Source: Anabaena sp. PCC 7108
Lineage (GTDB): Bacteria > Cyanobacteriota > Cyanobacteriia > Cyanobacteriales > Nostocaceae
NCBI RefSeq assembly: GCF_000332135.1
Contig: NZ_KB235896.1
Span: 4,022,356-4,086,355 of the forward strand
Length of the DNA stretch: 64,000 nucleotides
Direction: 5' to 3'
The notes under the pieces are model-generated. The model ran no database searches. It was not told where the DNA came from and worked only from the letters and a program-made list of their open reading frames with translations. A program made the translations under genes and the position numbers. Numbering within the stretch: the first letter of the stretch is position 1; the number at the start of each line of letters is the position of its first letter. Shown here in pieces: positions 57,288-64,000 of this stretch.

Positions 57288-58097
57288 ATGACTAACAATA
57301 TTGCTTTATTAATGAAACTCAACAAAAAAGTTACTAGTGGCATTTCTCTGCTATCGTTGCTCATAACACTCAGTGTCAGCCATACTGGGTATTTTGCTCA
57401 AGCCGCTACACCTGATAATGCACCTGCATCACTCAAAAACCTGTTAACACAAATTGATACAGCTGCTAGTCGTGGTGATATTAAAGGAGTAATGCAATTT
57501 TACAGCCCTAATTTCACTCATGGCGATGGCTTAAACCGCCAAACAATGGAACAAGCCTTAACGTCTTTTTGGAAACGTTATCCCCAATTACGCTACAGCA
57601 CACGTCTGCAATCTTGGAAATCTGAAGGTAATACCATCATTGCCGAAACCGTCACTAACATCACAGGTTTACCCTCTTCTAACAGTAGTAATATGGCTCT
57701 TAACGCTACGATTACTTCACGTCAGCGTCTTAGTGGTACAAAAATCCTACGCCAAGATATCTTATCAGAACGCACTCAACTCAGCTCTGGTAGCAAACCA
57801 CCCCAAATAGAAATTAACCTACCACAACAGGTAAAAGTTGGACAGCAATATAACTTTGATGCTATTGTCCAAGAACCATTGGGTAATGATTTTATCCTAG
57901 GTAGTGCGCTAGAAGAAACTATCCAACCTAGTAAATATCTCAAACCCACAGATGTAAATTTAGAATTACTGAGCGCTGGTGGACTGTTTAAAATCGGACG
58001 CGCACCATCTACTCCCGGTAATCAATGGATTTCGGCGGTAATTCTGCGTAATGATGGCATGACAATGATTACTCAGCGTTTAGTTGTGAAAAAGTAA
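57288..58097 (+). CDS. Exported NTF2-like (SnoaL-type) domain protein
   Basis: A 269-residue protein with a signal peptide (about residues 14-39, GISLLSLLITLSVSH...YFAQAA). Residues 45-165 form an NTF2-like domain (LLTQIDTAASRGDIKGVMQF, FTHGDGLNRQTMEQALTSFW) and the C-terminal 100 residues a second, beta-rich domain of unknown type. Proteins of this kind are common in cyanobacteria, usually with no known substrate. No catalytic residues are evident. It is divergent from murG across 84 bp. Confidence 0.8.
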   Translation: MTNNIALLMKLNKKVTSGISLLSLLITLSVSHTGYFAQAATPDNAPASLKNLLTQIDTAASRGDIKGVMQFYSPNFTHGDGLNRQTMEQALTSFWKRYPQLRYSTRLQSWKSEGNTIIAETVTNITGLPSSNSSNMALNATITSRQRLSGTKILRQDILSERTQLSSGSKPPQIEINLPQQVKVGQQYNFDAIVQEPLGNDFILGSALEETIQPSKYLKPTDVNLELLSAGGLFKIGRAPSTPGNQWISAVILRNDGMTMITQRLVVKK

Positions 58098-58120
58098 TAA
58101 CTTAGTCAGTGGTAAATAAA

Positions 58121-58237
58121 TATAGCGTTTCCCAGTCTAATGAAGTACACACCAATTTATTCACTGTTCCCTGTTAAGAGTTCCCTGTTCCCTAAAACGA
58201 AAAAACTTTGTACCTCACTAGCATGGGAATGGCTATA
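58121..58237. mobile_element. MITE family C, copy 2 (117 bp)
   Basis: Ends TATAGCGTTTCCCAGTC...GAAGTACA and the inverted TATAGCCATTCCCATGC...GAGGTACAAA. The interior carries the heptamer TTCCCTG repeat. The outer flanks CAGTGG/CCACTG also pair. Compare the 158-bp copy at 21056-21213. Confidence 0.85.
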
Positions 58238-58358
58238 CCACTGATTGATGTGTGAGATTGATTGTCCTTTGTGTTTCATGGAAAAGAAAAAGTGTTGTCG
58301 TATTTATTACCAGAAATGAAAATATAAATTATAAATTATAAATTATAAATCTTCTTGA

Positions 58359-58569
58359 TATAGCAACAGACAGGGCGCTGAGGACAGCAACTGATTATAA
58401 AAGCTAGATCCCAAAAGACTTTTCAGACTGTCACCTGTTATATCATGTCCAGTTGTTCGCGTAGCGTCTCGTCAAAGATATACTTATCATTTAGACTGAC
58501 GCTCAAGACACGGAGAATTTTTTTTGATAAGTGATTAGGCGGACATGATATTAAGAGTCACCTGCTATA
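58359..58569 (+). mobile_element. Element family B, copy 3, split by a family A MITE
   Basis: Starts TATAGCAACAGACAGGGCG and contains CAAAAGACTTTTCAGACTGT. The family's closing segment, GTCACCTGCTATA, appears only at 58557-58569, because a family A element (58440-58551) is inserted just before it; GTCACCTG is present on both sides of the insert. It is therefore a nested insertion, with A younger than B. Confidence 0.8.
58440..58551. mobile_element. MITE family A, copy 2 (112 bp), nested in family B
   Basis: Ends ATATCATGTCCAGTTG and the inverted ATATCATGTCCGCCTAAT, with CTTATCA/TGATAAG inner pairs. Relative to copy 1 (19104-19190) it has an extra CGCGTAGCGTCTCGTC insertion near the left. TTA on both outer borders may be a target duplication. 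Confidence 0.8.
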
Positions 58570-58718
58570 AGTGAGAATTTTTAGGTGTAGTTATTGAGAT
58601 TCAAACCATGCAAAGCTGAGTCTGTCTCTAAAATTTCCAGCAGACAAAAGAAATGGAATCGGGAAGTGTTCTCTGTATAATTTCCTGTGTCCTAAATTGA
58701 ACTAAAGCGGAGGATGAT

Positions 58719-60200
58719 TTGAATACAACAGTTTTACAGCGAGAGTGGTTATCCAACGTCAAAACAGACATCTTGTCAGGAACTCTAGTCGCCTTAGCAC
58801 TGATTCCCGAAGCGATCGCATTTTCGATTATCGCAGGTGTAGATCCAAAAGTTGGCCTATATGCCTCATTTATTATCGCTGTCGTCACAGCTTTCGTTGG
58901 TGGAAGACCAGGTTTAATCTCAGCCGCTACAGGTGCAATGGCACTACTGATGATTACTTTGGTGAAAAACCACGGACTAGAATATCTGTTTGCCGCCACA
59001 ATTTTAACAGGTATAATCCAGATTATTTTTGCCCGACTGAAATTAGGTAATAAGCTCAAATACGTCCCCCGTGCAGTCATGACTGGCTTTGTCAATGCCC
59101 TAGCCATTCTCATCTTCATGGCGCAGTTACCGCAACTCATCAACGTTCCTTGGCAAGTATATCCAATGCTGGCTGGTGGTCTGTCCATCATTTACATATT
59201 GCCACGATTTACCAAAGCAGTACCTTCACCCTTAGTTGCCATTATTGTGTTAACAGCCATTGCCATCATCGGTAAAATTGATGTGCCAACTGTAGGTGAT
59301 ATGGGTGAATTACCCACGACTTTACCCTTTTTCAAACTTCCTCAAATACCACTCAACTTAGAAACACTCCAGATCATCTTTCCCTATGCCATCACTTTAT
59401 CAATTGTGGGTTTGCTGGAGTCATTATTGACAGCATCATTAGTTGATGAACTGACAGATACTCCCAGTGATAAAAATAAAGAAGCTCAAGGTCAGGGAAT
59501 TGCTAATATCATGACTGGGTTCTTTGGGGGTATGGCAGGTTGTGCCATGATTGGTCAGTCAGTAATTAACATCAAATCGGGTGGACGTACCCGTCTTTCT
59601 ACCTTGGTTGCAGGTGTATTCTTACTGTTTTTTATTCTGGCATTAGGCACTTGGGTAAAACAAATCCCCATGGCCTCACTAGTAGCAGTAATGATTATGG
59701 TTTCTATTGGTACTTTTAGTTGGACTTCATTAACAACTCTACATCTAGTCCCTAGAAGTGAAACCGCCGTGATGCTAACAACTGTCTTAGTCACTGTACT
59801 GACCCATAACTTGGCAATGGGAGTTATTGTCGGCATAGTGATGAGTACAGTCTTCTTTTCCCGCAAAATTGCCAAAGTAGTATTTGTGGACAAAGTTCCC
59901 AATTCTGACCAAAGCCACCGCATATATAATGTTTCTGGTCCATTATTCTTTTTATCAATAGAAGAATTTATAGCGGCATTTGATTTTCAAGAAAACTTAG
60001 ATTCGGTGAAAATTGATTTAACTAACGCCCATATTTGGGATCAAGCAGCAGTTGCAGCCATTGATAAAATCGTGATTAAATTTCGCCGTAATGGTGTAGA
60101 AGTAGACCTAGCAGGACTCAATGAAGCCAGTGCTACATTACTGAAAAAATTAGCTCTTCACGACAAATCAACGGATTTGGACAACTTGGCTGGTCACTAA
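58719..60200 (+). CDS. SulP-family anion transporter with STAS domain
   Basis: A 493-residue membrane protein. An N-terminal membrane domain with about ten to twelve helices ([20 protein letters not shown], then [18 protein letters not shown]) is followed by a cytoplasmic STAS domain (about 395-490). Family members carry sulfate, bicarbonate or molybdate; cyanobacterial BicA is one, but the substrate cannot be read from this sequence. The start is TTG 58719, with GGAGG five bases ahead; no ATG fits. A universal-stress gene begins 22 bp downstream, and the two are probably one operon. Confidence 0.9.
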   Translation: MNTTVLQREWLSNVKTDILSGTLVALALIPEAIAFSIIAGVDPKVGLYASFIIAVVTAFVGGRPGLISAATGAMALLMITLVKNHGLEYLFAATILTGIIQIIFARLKLGNKLKYVPRAVMTGFVNALAILIFMAQLPQLINVPWQVYPMLAGGLSIIYILPRFTKAVPSPLVAIIVLTAIAIIGKIDVPTVGDMGELPTTLPFFKLPQIPLNLETLQIIFPYAITLSIVGLLESLLTASLVDELTDTPSDKNKEAQGQGIANIMTGFFGGMAGCAMIGQSVINIKSGGRTRLSTLVAGVFLLFFILALGTWVKQIPMASLVAVMIMVSIGTFSWTSLTTLHLVPRSETAVMLTTVLVTVLTHNLAMGVIVGIVMSTVFFSRKIAKVVFVDKVPNSDQSHRIYNVSGPLFFLSIEEFIAAFDFQENLDSVKIDLTNAHIWDQAAVAAIDKIVIKFRRNGVEVDLAGLNEASATLLKKLALHDKSTDLDNLAGH

Positions 60201-60222
60201 ATTAGCAAACAGGGCATCAATA

Positions 60223-61086
60223 ATGAAAAGAATTCTTGTCTGCACAGATGGTTCATGTTTCTCTCAAAGTAGCTATCAATATGCTGCTTGGTTAGCACCA
60301 CGTTTACAAGCCTCTATCGAAGTCCTGTTTGTCAGTGATATTCGCGCTCAAAAAGCTGTTTCCACTGGAGATTTTAGTGCCACTTTAGGTATCGACGCTT
60401 CCCGTGAACTTCTCAACCAGTTAGTAGATTTAGAACACGAAAAAGCTAGAATAAACCATCACAAAGCCCAATTGACACTACAAGCCGCAGCACAGTTTTT
60501 TACAAAACAAGGAATCAGCGAGGTGAAACTTACTCACCATACTGGTTTTTTGGTGGATAGTTTCCATGAATTTGAGGCACAAGCTGATTTAGTCATATTG
60601 GGTAAACGTGGTGAAAATGCCGAGTTTGCTTCAGGACATTTAGGTGCAAATGTAGAACGGGTATTGCGTTCTAGTAGTAAGCCCAGCTTTGTGACATCGA
60701 GGAATTATCAACCGATTAACCGCATTCTTTTAGCTGATGATGGTGGTAAGAGTTGCCAAAAGGCATTAGAGTTTTTAATTACCTCACCCGCTTTTAAAGG
60801 GCTAGAATTACATCTGCTGACTGTGGCGAAAAAACCAGGGGATGAAGCAGCACAAGCCTATTTAAAAACTGCCGAACACCAAGTCAAAGCAGGTGGTTTT
60901 ATCCCAATTTGTCAACTTATCCAAGGTAATCCAGAACAGGAAATAGCCCGCTATGTGGAAGCCCAAAACATAAATCTCCTGATTATGGGAGCCTATGGAC
61001 ATAGCCGGATTCGTCATTTAGTTATTGGTAGCACAACAGCACAAATACTGCGAGGTAGTCATATTCCTGTTTTGCTATTCCGGTAG
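60223..61086 (+). CDS. Tandem universal stress protein paired with SulP
   Basis: A 287-residue protein with two Usp domains: the first starts KRILVCTDGSCFSQSSYQYA and the second NRILLADDGGKSCQKAL. The second domain ends with an ATP-site-like GAYGHSRIRHLVIGSTTAQI. It follows the SulP gene by 22 bp, suggesting it senses stress or nucleotide level and modulates the transporter. SulP-Usp pairs are common in bacteria. The first domain's loop (GKRGENAEFASGHLGANVERV) keeps the G-x-G framework. Confidence 0.88.
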   Translation: MKRILVCTDGSCFSQSSYQYAAWLAPRLQASIEVLFVSDIRAQKAVSTGDFSATLGIDASRELLNQLVDLEHEKARINHHKAQLTLQAAAQFFTKQGISEVKLTHHTGFLVDSFHEFEAQADLVILGKRGENAEFASGHLGANVERVLRSSSKPSFVTSRNYQPINRILLADDGGKSCQKALEFLITSPAFKGLELHLLTVAKKPGDEAAQAYLKTAEHQVKAGGFIPICQLIQGNPEQEIARYVEAQNINLLIMGAYGHSRIRHLVIGSTTAQILRGSHIPVLLFR

Positions 61087-61121
61087 ATTTCATGACTTAG
61101 CTGGTCTTGTTGATTTAAGAA

Positions 61122-61169
61122 CTTATCGCTAACTTGATATTTGAGATTTTAGAGCAAATTAGCGATAAG
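61122..61169. repeat. CTTATCGCTAA inverted repeat after the Usp gene
   Basis: Perfect 11-bp arms CTTATCGCTAA and TTAGCGATAAG separated by 26 bp. It starts 35 bp after the Usp stop, so it could serve as the 3' hairpin of the operon. No similar copy was noted elsewhere in the window. Confidence 0.6.
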
Positions 61170-61212
61170 TTACAAATTCAGAGGGAACAGGAAGCAACTC
61201 TTAACAGGAAAA

Positions 61213-61232
61213 ACTCATGTTTAAAAACATGA
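61213..61232. repeat. CTCATGTTT hairpin
   Basis: Perfect 9-bp arms CTCATGTTT/AAACATGAG around two A bases. The rest of 61087-61444 is AT-rich with a TTCCCTG heptamer scrap at 61332-61345; no gene was seen. Confidence 0.7.
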
Positions 61233-61444
61233 GATTGAAATAATGACACTGTTTTTTTCGTCTCACTCTCCTTGTAAAAACATCCTTTTTTTTGACTGAG
61301 CTTTAAACTCTTAAACTTTAGTTTTTTATTTGTTCCCTGTTCCCTTCTTTTGTAAGCTTGGCAAAAATATGCGGTAATAAAATAGGACTATGATGCCTAA
61401 AGTGAGAAATTTCCTCATTTGGCATTTTTAATTTTGAAGTACTT

Positions 61445-62215
61445 ATGCTCTCTCTAGAAAACCAAATCGTATTCATCACAGGTGCAAGTAGCGGAATTGG
61501 TGCAGCTTGCGCCAAAATCTTCGCTAATGCAGGTGCAAAACTGATATTAGCCGCTCGACGGTACGATCGCTTGCAAGAATTTGCTAAAACCTTAAATTTA
61601 CGGGCTGACAAAATCCATTTATTGCAACTAAATGTGTGCAATCGCGCATCAGTCGAATCCACTATCTCTAATTTACCCCCAGCTTGGTCAAATATTGACA
61701 TCTTAATCAACAACGCCGGATTAAGTCGCGGTTTAGATAAACTGCATGAAGGCGATATTCAAGATTGGGAAGAAATGATTGATACTAATATCAAAGGTTT
61801 GCTTTACCTCACCCGCTACGTAGTTCCCGGTATGGTTGCCCGTAATCGAGGTCATGTAATTAACCTTGGTTCCATCGCCGGACATCAAACTTACCCCGGT
61901 GGTAACGTCTATTGTGGAACCAAAGCCGCAGTCAAAGCCATTTCCGAAGGTTTGAAACAAGATTTATTAGGTACTCCCATTCGTGTAACATCTGTTGATC
62001 CGGGAATGGTAGAAACAGAATTTAGTGAAGTCCGTTTTCATGGTGATACAGAACGGGCTAAAAAAGTTTATCAGGGAGTTACTCCCCTTACCCCTGATGA
62101 TGTTGCTGATGTCATATTTTTCTGTGCCACGCGATCGCCTCACGTTAATATTAACGAAGTCATACTCATGCCCGTTGACCAAGCTAGTGCAACCTTAGTT
62201 AACCGACGCATTTAA
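61445..62215 (+). CDS. SDR-family oxidoreductase (YdfG-like)
   Basis: A 256-residue short-chain dehydrogenase. The cofactor motif is TGASSGIGAA (about residues 13-22); the RRYDR that follows strand 2 favours NADPH. NNAG is present, the catalytic Ser lies in NLGSIAG, and the YxxxK pair is YCGTK. The overall pattern, including VDPGMVETEFSEVRF, resembles YdfG/serine 3-dehydrogenase-type NADP-dependent 3-hydroxy acid dehydrogenases. The substrate is unknown. The sipA-like gene follows after 65 bp on the same strand. Confidence 0.88.
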   Translation: MLSLENQIVFITGASSGIGAACAKIFANAGAKLILAARRYDRLQEFAKTLNLRADKIHLLQLNVCNRASVESTISNLPPAWSNIDILINNAGLSRGLDKLHEGDIQDWEEMIDTNIKGLLYLTRYVVPGMVARNRGHVINLGSIAGHQTYPGGNVYCGTKAAVKAISEGLKQDLLGTPIRVTSVDPGMVETEFSEVRFHGDTERAKKVYQGVTPLTPDDVADVIFFCATRSPHVNINEVILMPVDQASATLVNRRI

Positions 62216-62280
62216 ACAACCTAATTGGGCAAATCCCTGCTAAAAATTAAGAGTTCCTGCACATTCCCAACCATCTTAAA

Positions 62281-62529
62281 ATGTCCCCAGAATTTCCTAT
62301 TGGTAGTAAAGTCCGTGTCGTCGCACTACCACCCTACATCAAAACCGCTGACCCAATGCCCATGCTACGCCCTCCCAACGTCATTAGCATTGGCGAAGAA
62401 GGTATAGTCCTTGACCGTCGTCCCGGAGGATATTGGGGCGTGCGCTTTGGAATGGGAGCCTTTCTCATAGAGAGCCAATACATTGAAAGCACAGAAAAAC
62501 TTCCTGAATCTCAACCCGAACCAGAATAG
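62281..62529 (+). CDS. sipA: SipA-family regulator (DUF3148, NblS/Hik33-interacting)
   Basis: An 82-residue protein. The sequence GSKVRVVALPPYIKTADPMP and GEEGIVLDRRPGGYWGVRF is nearly diagnostic of SipA (DUF3148), a small SH3-like barrel reported to bind the histidine kinase NblS (Hik33) and raise its activity under light and nutrient stress. The acidic C-terminal tail (KLPESQPEPE) varies in the family. The kinase itself is not encoded in this window. Length is normal (about 75-85). Confidence 0.88.
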   Translation: MSPEFPIGSKVRVVALPPYIKTADPMPMLRPPNVISIGEEGIVLDRRPGGYWGVRFGMGAFLIESQYIESTEKLPESQPEPE

Positions 62530-62579
62530 CAGCCATCAAGGATGATAACTTAACATAAGTTATTATTCAGGTTGAGACA

Positions 62580-63137
62580 ATGATTTCCCGCCGCACTTTT
62601 ATCAGCATCTTATTTGCCGCTTGTTTGTCCCTGATGAGTTGGTTAAACTTCACCCCCACCGCTCATGCTTTAGGTGGTAAACTACCGACAATTAACCAAC
62701 CAGCACCAGAGTTTACATTACCCACCAATACAGGAGAGGGCAAAATTTCCCTCTCTGACTTGCGTGGTAAATGGGTAGTTCTGTATTTTTATCCCAAAGA
62801 TTTCACATCTGGCTGCACAATCGAAGCACGTCGTTTTCAGCAAGATTTGCCCAAATACATCGAAAAAAATGCGGAAATTATCGGTGTTAGTGCAGATGAC
62901 ATTGATTCCCATGCCGAATTTTGTGACTCAGAAGGGTTAAAATTCCCTTTATTAGCTGATACTAACGGCGCAGTTAGTAAAACTTACGGTTCTTGGATAG
63001 GCTATGTATCTATGCGCCACAGTTTTATCATCGATCCTCAGGGCGTTCTCCGTGATACTTTTGTGAAAGTGAACCCAAATATTCACAGTGCAGAAGTTTT
63101 AGCGCGACTGGAAAAACTACAGTCAGCCGCTTCTTAA
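62580..63137 (+). CDS. Exported PrxQ/Bcp-type peroxiredoxin
   Basis: A 185-residue thiol peroxidase. Residues 1-30 form a signal peptide beginning MISRRTF and ending HALG; the twin Arg hints at Tat export, so it would act in the lumen or periplasm. The Prx active site is GCTIEARRF with peroxidatic Cys79. In typical PrxQ the resolving Cys is five residues later, but here that position is Arg84; Cys115 is the only other candidate, so it may be a 1-Cys type or use an atypical partner. Reduces hydrogen peroxide and organic peroxides. Confidence 0.88.
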   Translation: MISRRTFISILFAACLSLMSWLNFTPTAHALGGKLPTINQPAPEFTLPTNTGEGKISLSDLRGKWVVLYFYPKDFTSGCTIEARRFQQDLPKYIEKNAEIIGVSADDIDSHAEFCDSEGLKFPLLADTNGAVSKTYGSWIGYVSMRHSFIIDPQGVLRDTFVKVNPNIHSAEVLARLEKLQSAAS

Positions 63138-63276
63138 TTCAAATTTCCATAAGTTAAAACACAGAGGGATTAAAAGTTAGTTGAATTTATTAACATTTAT
63201 TTTGTCTCCTCTGTGTTCTCTATTTTCTCTGAAGTGATCACCTCTTTTTTATGAATAATTAGTAATTCCTTATTCT

Positions 63277-63457
63277 CTCCGTGTCTCCGTGTCCCCGTGT
63301 CCCCGTGTCCCCGTGTCCCCGCGTCTCCGCGTCTCCGTGTCTCCGCATCTCCGCGTCTCCGCGTCTCCGTGTCTCCGTGTCCCCGCATCTCCGCATCTCC
63401 GCGTCTCCGCGTCTCCGTGTCTCCGCATCTCCGCGTCTCTGCGTCTCCACATCTCCC
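63277..63457. repeat. Octanucleotide tandem repeat (GTGTCTCC type)
   Basis: About 22 consecutive 8-bp units such as GTGTCTCC, GTGTCCCC, GCGTCTCC and GCATCTCC, with variation only at two or three positions in the unit. It encodes repetitive R/G/D/E- or S/P-rich frames on both strands that are unlikely to be genes. It ends about 25 bp before the PPK2 start. Confidence 0.92.
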
Positions 63458-63481
63458 CTCCCAATTCAGGTAATATTTCAA

Positions 63482-64000
63482 ATGAATCATGATCCTTTTA
63501 TAGTTCCACCCGGTACAAAGATTTCTTTAAAAAATGACTATAATCCAAGTTATCAAACATCATCTGAGGAAAAAGTCGATGCTAACATAAAATTAACAGC
63601 AGGTATTCAACAATTAGCTAATTATCAAAATATTCTTTATGCTCAAAACACCTATGCCTTGCTGATTATTTTTCAAGCAATGGATGCTGCTGGTAAAGAT
63701 AGCACCATTAAACACGTAATGTCTGGTATTAATCCCCAAGGATGTCAGGTTTTTAGTTTCAAAGCACCAAGTGCAGAAGAATTAGACCATGATTATTTAT
63801 GGCGATCAATGAAGGCTCTACCAGAACGGGGACGAATTGGCATATTTAACCGTTCATACTATGAAGAAGTACTAGTTGTGCGCGTACATCCAGAAATTCT
63901 AGAAAAACAACAACTGCACTGTATTCCTAAAGGTAAACAGATATGGCAACAGCGTTTTGAGGAAATTAATAATTTTGAGAAATATTTAGTAAATAATGGA
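63482..64000 (+). CDS. Polyphosphate kinase 2 family protein (partial, runs off the window)
   Basis: The first 173 codons are present; the gene continues beyond the window. It starts [20 protein letters not shown]. The Walker A region [16 protein letters not shown] and the lid [20 protein letters not shown] are signatures of PPK2, which transfers phosphate between polyphosphate and nucleoside mono- or diphosphates. The class (ADP or AMP phosphorylating) cannot be decided from this part. The start ATG lies about 25 bp after the octamer repeat, so the array occupies the upstream region. Confidence 0.9.
   Translation, partial: MNHDPFIVPPGTKISLKNDYNPSYQTSSEEKVDANIKLTAGIQQLANYQNILYAQNTYALLIIFQAMDAAGKDSTIKHVMSGINPQGCQVFSFKAPSAEELDHDYLWRSMKALPERGRIGIFNRSYYEEVLVVRVHPEILEKQQLHCIPKGKQIWQQRFEEINNFEKYLVNNG

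Noticed and set aside
58628-59191. 187-codon minus-strand frame
   Set aside because: It is antisense to the SulP transporter, whose protein sequence is unmistakable.
58719-60200. Naming the SulP protein BicA
   Set aside because: SulP substrate cannot be read from sequence by eye and the protein is shorter than the BicA proteins I know; left as SulP family.
63197-63492. Four overlapping frames in the octamer repeat encoding R/G/D/E- or S/P-rich peptides
   Set aside because: An 8-bp repeat cycles through all frames without stops; composition is purely repeat-driven and no ribosome site was seen.

Overview
The window is chromosomal DNA of a cyanobacterium, most likely a filamentous Nostocales (Anabaena/Dolichospermum/Nostoc-like). 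The grounds are an apcE-apcA-apcB-apcC phycobilisome-core cluster whose ApcE has four linker repeats (the pentacylindrical-core type), an NTRC thioredoxin reductase-thioredoxin fusion, Ycf34, SipA, TxlA, a hoxEFU-YH bidirectional hydrogenase cluster, many HIP1 octamers (GCGATCGC), AT-rich DNA, and abundant 7-8 bp tandem repeats and small palindromic elements. The closest genus cannot be fixed from the sequence alone.

Layout. 1-1.0 kb: tail of a transposase, a truncated glycosyltransferase and repeat debris. 1.0-7.9 kb: NTRC divergent from apcE, then apcA, apcB, apcC. 8-15.2 kb: murQ, a DUF3110 gene and a very large TamB-like protein. 15.2-20.9 kb: a MITE with clear target duplication, a small secreted protein, an FeS photolyase, a lone sugar-ABC permease, a GIY-YIG protein, modA and a PsiE-like protein. 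20.9-24.8 kb: a wrecked histidine kinase gene, a CheY-like receiver and a 977-residue multi-domain regulator/kinase. 25.2-32.1 kb: a universal stress protein, then hoxE, hoxF, hoxU, a DUF3122 gene, hoxY, a CBS-domain gene and hoxH, all on the plus strand. 33.4-38.4 kb: an exported TPR-CHAT protein followed by an exported trypsin-like protease. 38.6-41.6 kb: tsaB, ycf34, a tRNA nucleotidyltransferase-type gene and a small conserved gene. 41.7-47.3 kb: a broken Uma2 gene, a restriction-endonuclease/ParA fusion, and a ChlH/CobN-type chelatase paralogue carrying repeat-derived peptides. 47.6-50.9 kb: a peptidoglycan amidase and three small exported proteins. 51.2-58.1 kb: CHAD, NIL-ferredoxin, TxlA, small membrane proteins (one interrupted by three amber codons), DUF1499, EVE, murG and an NTF2-like protein. 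58.1-64 kb: a dense nest of MITEs, a SulP transporter with a Usp partner, an SDR, sipA, a PrxQ-like peroxiredoxin, an octamer repeat and the start of a PPK2 gene.

How genes work together. The apc genes make the phycobilisome core. HoxEFU (diaphorase) and HoxYH (hydrogenase) form one NAD(P)-linked enzyme; two accessory ORFs sit inside the cluster. NTRC, TxlA and the peroxiredoxin are thiol-redox proteins. MurQ, MurG and the amidase act on peptidoglycan.

The most unusual observations are the endonuclease-ParA fusion, the exported CHAT plus trypsin-like protease pair, the three-TAG membrane-protein frame, the in-frame colonisation of coding genes by small repeats, a receiver domain apparently spliced together by deletion, and several defined MITE families including a nested pair. 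No tRNA, rRNA or CRISPR array was recognised.
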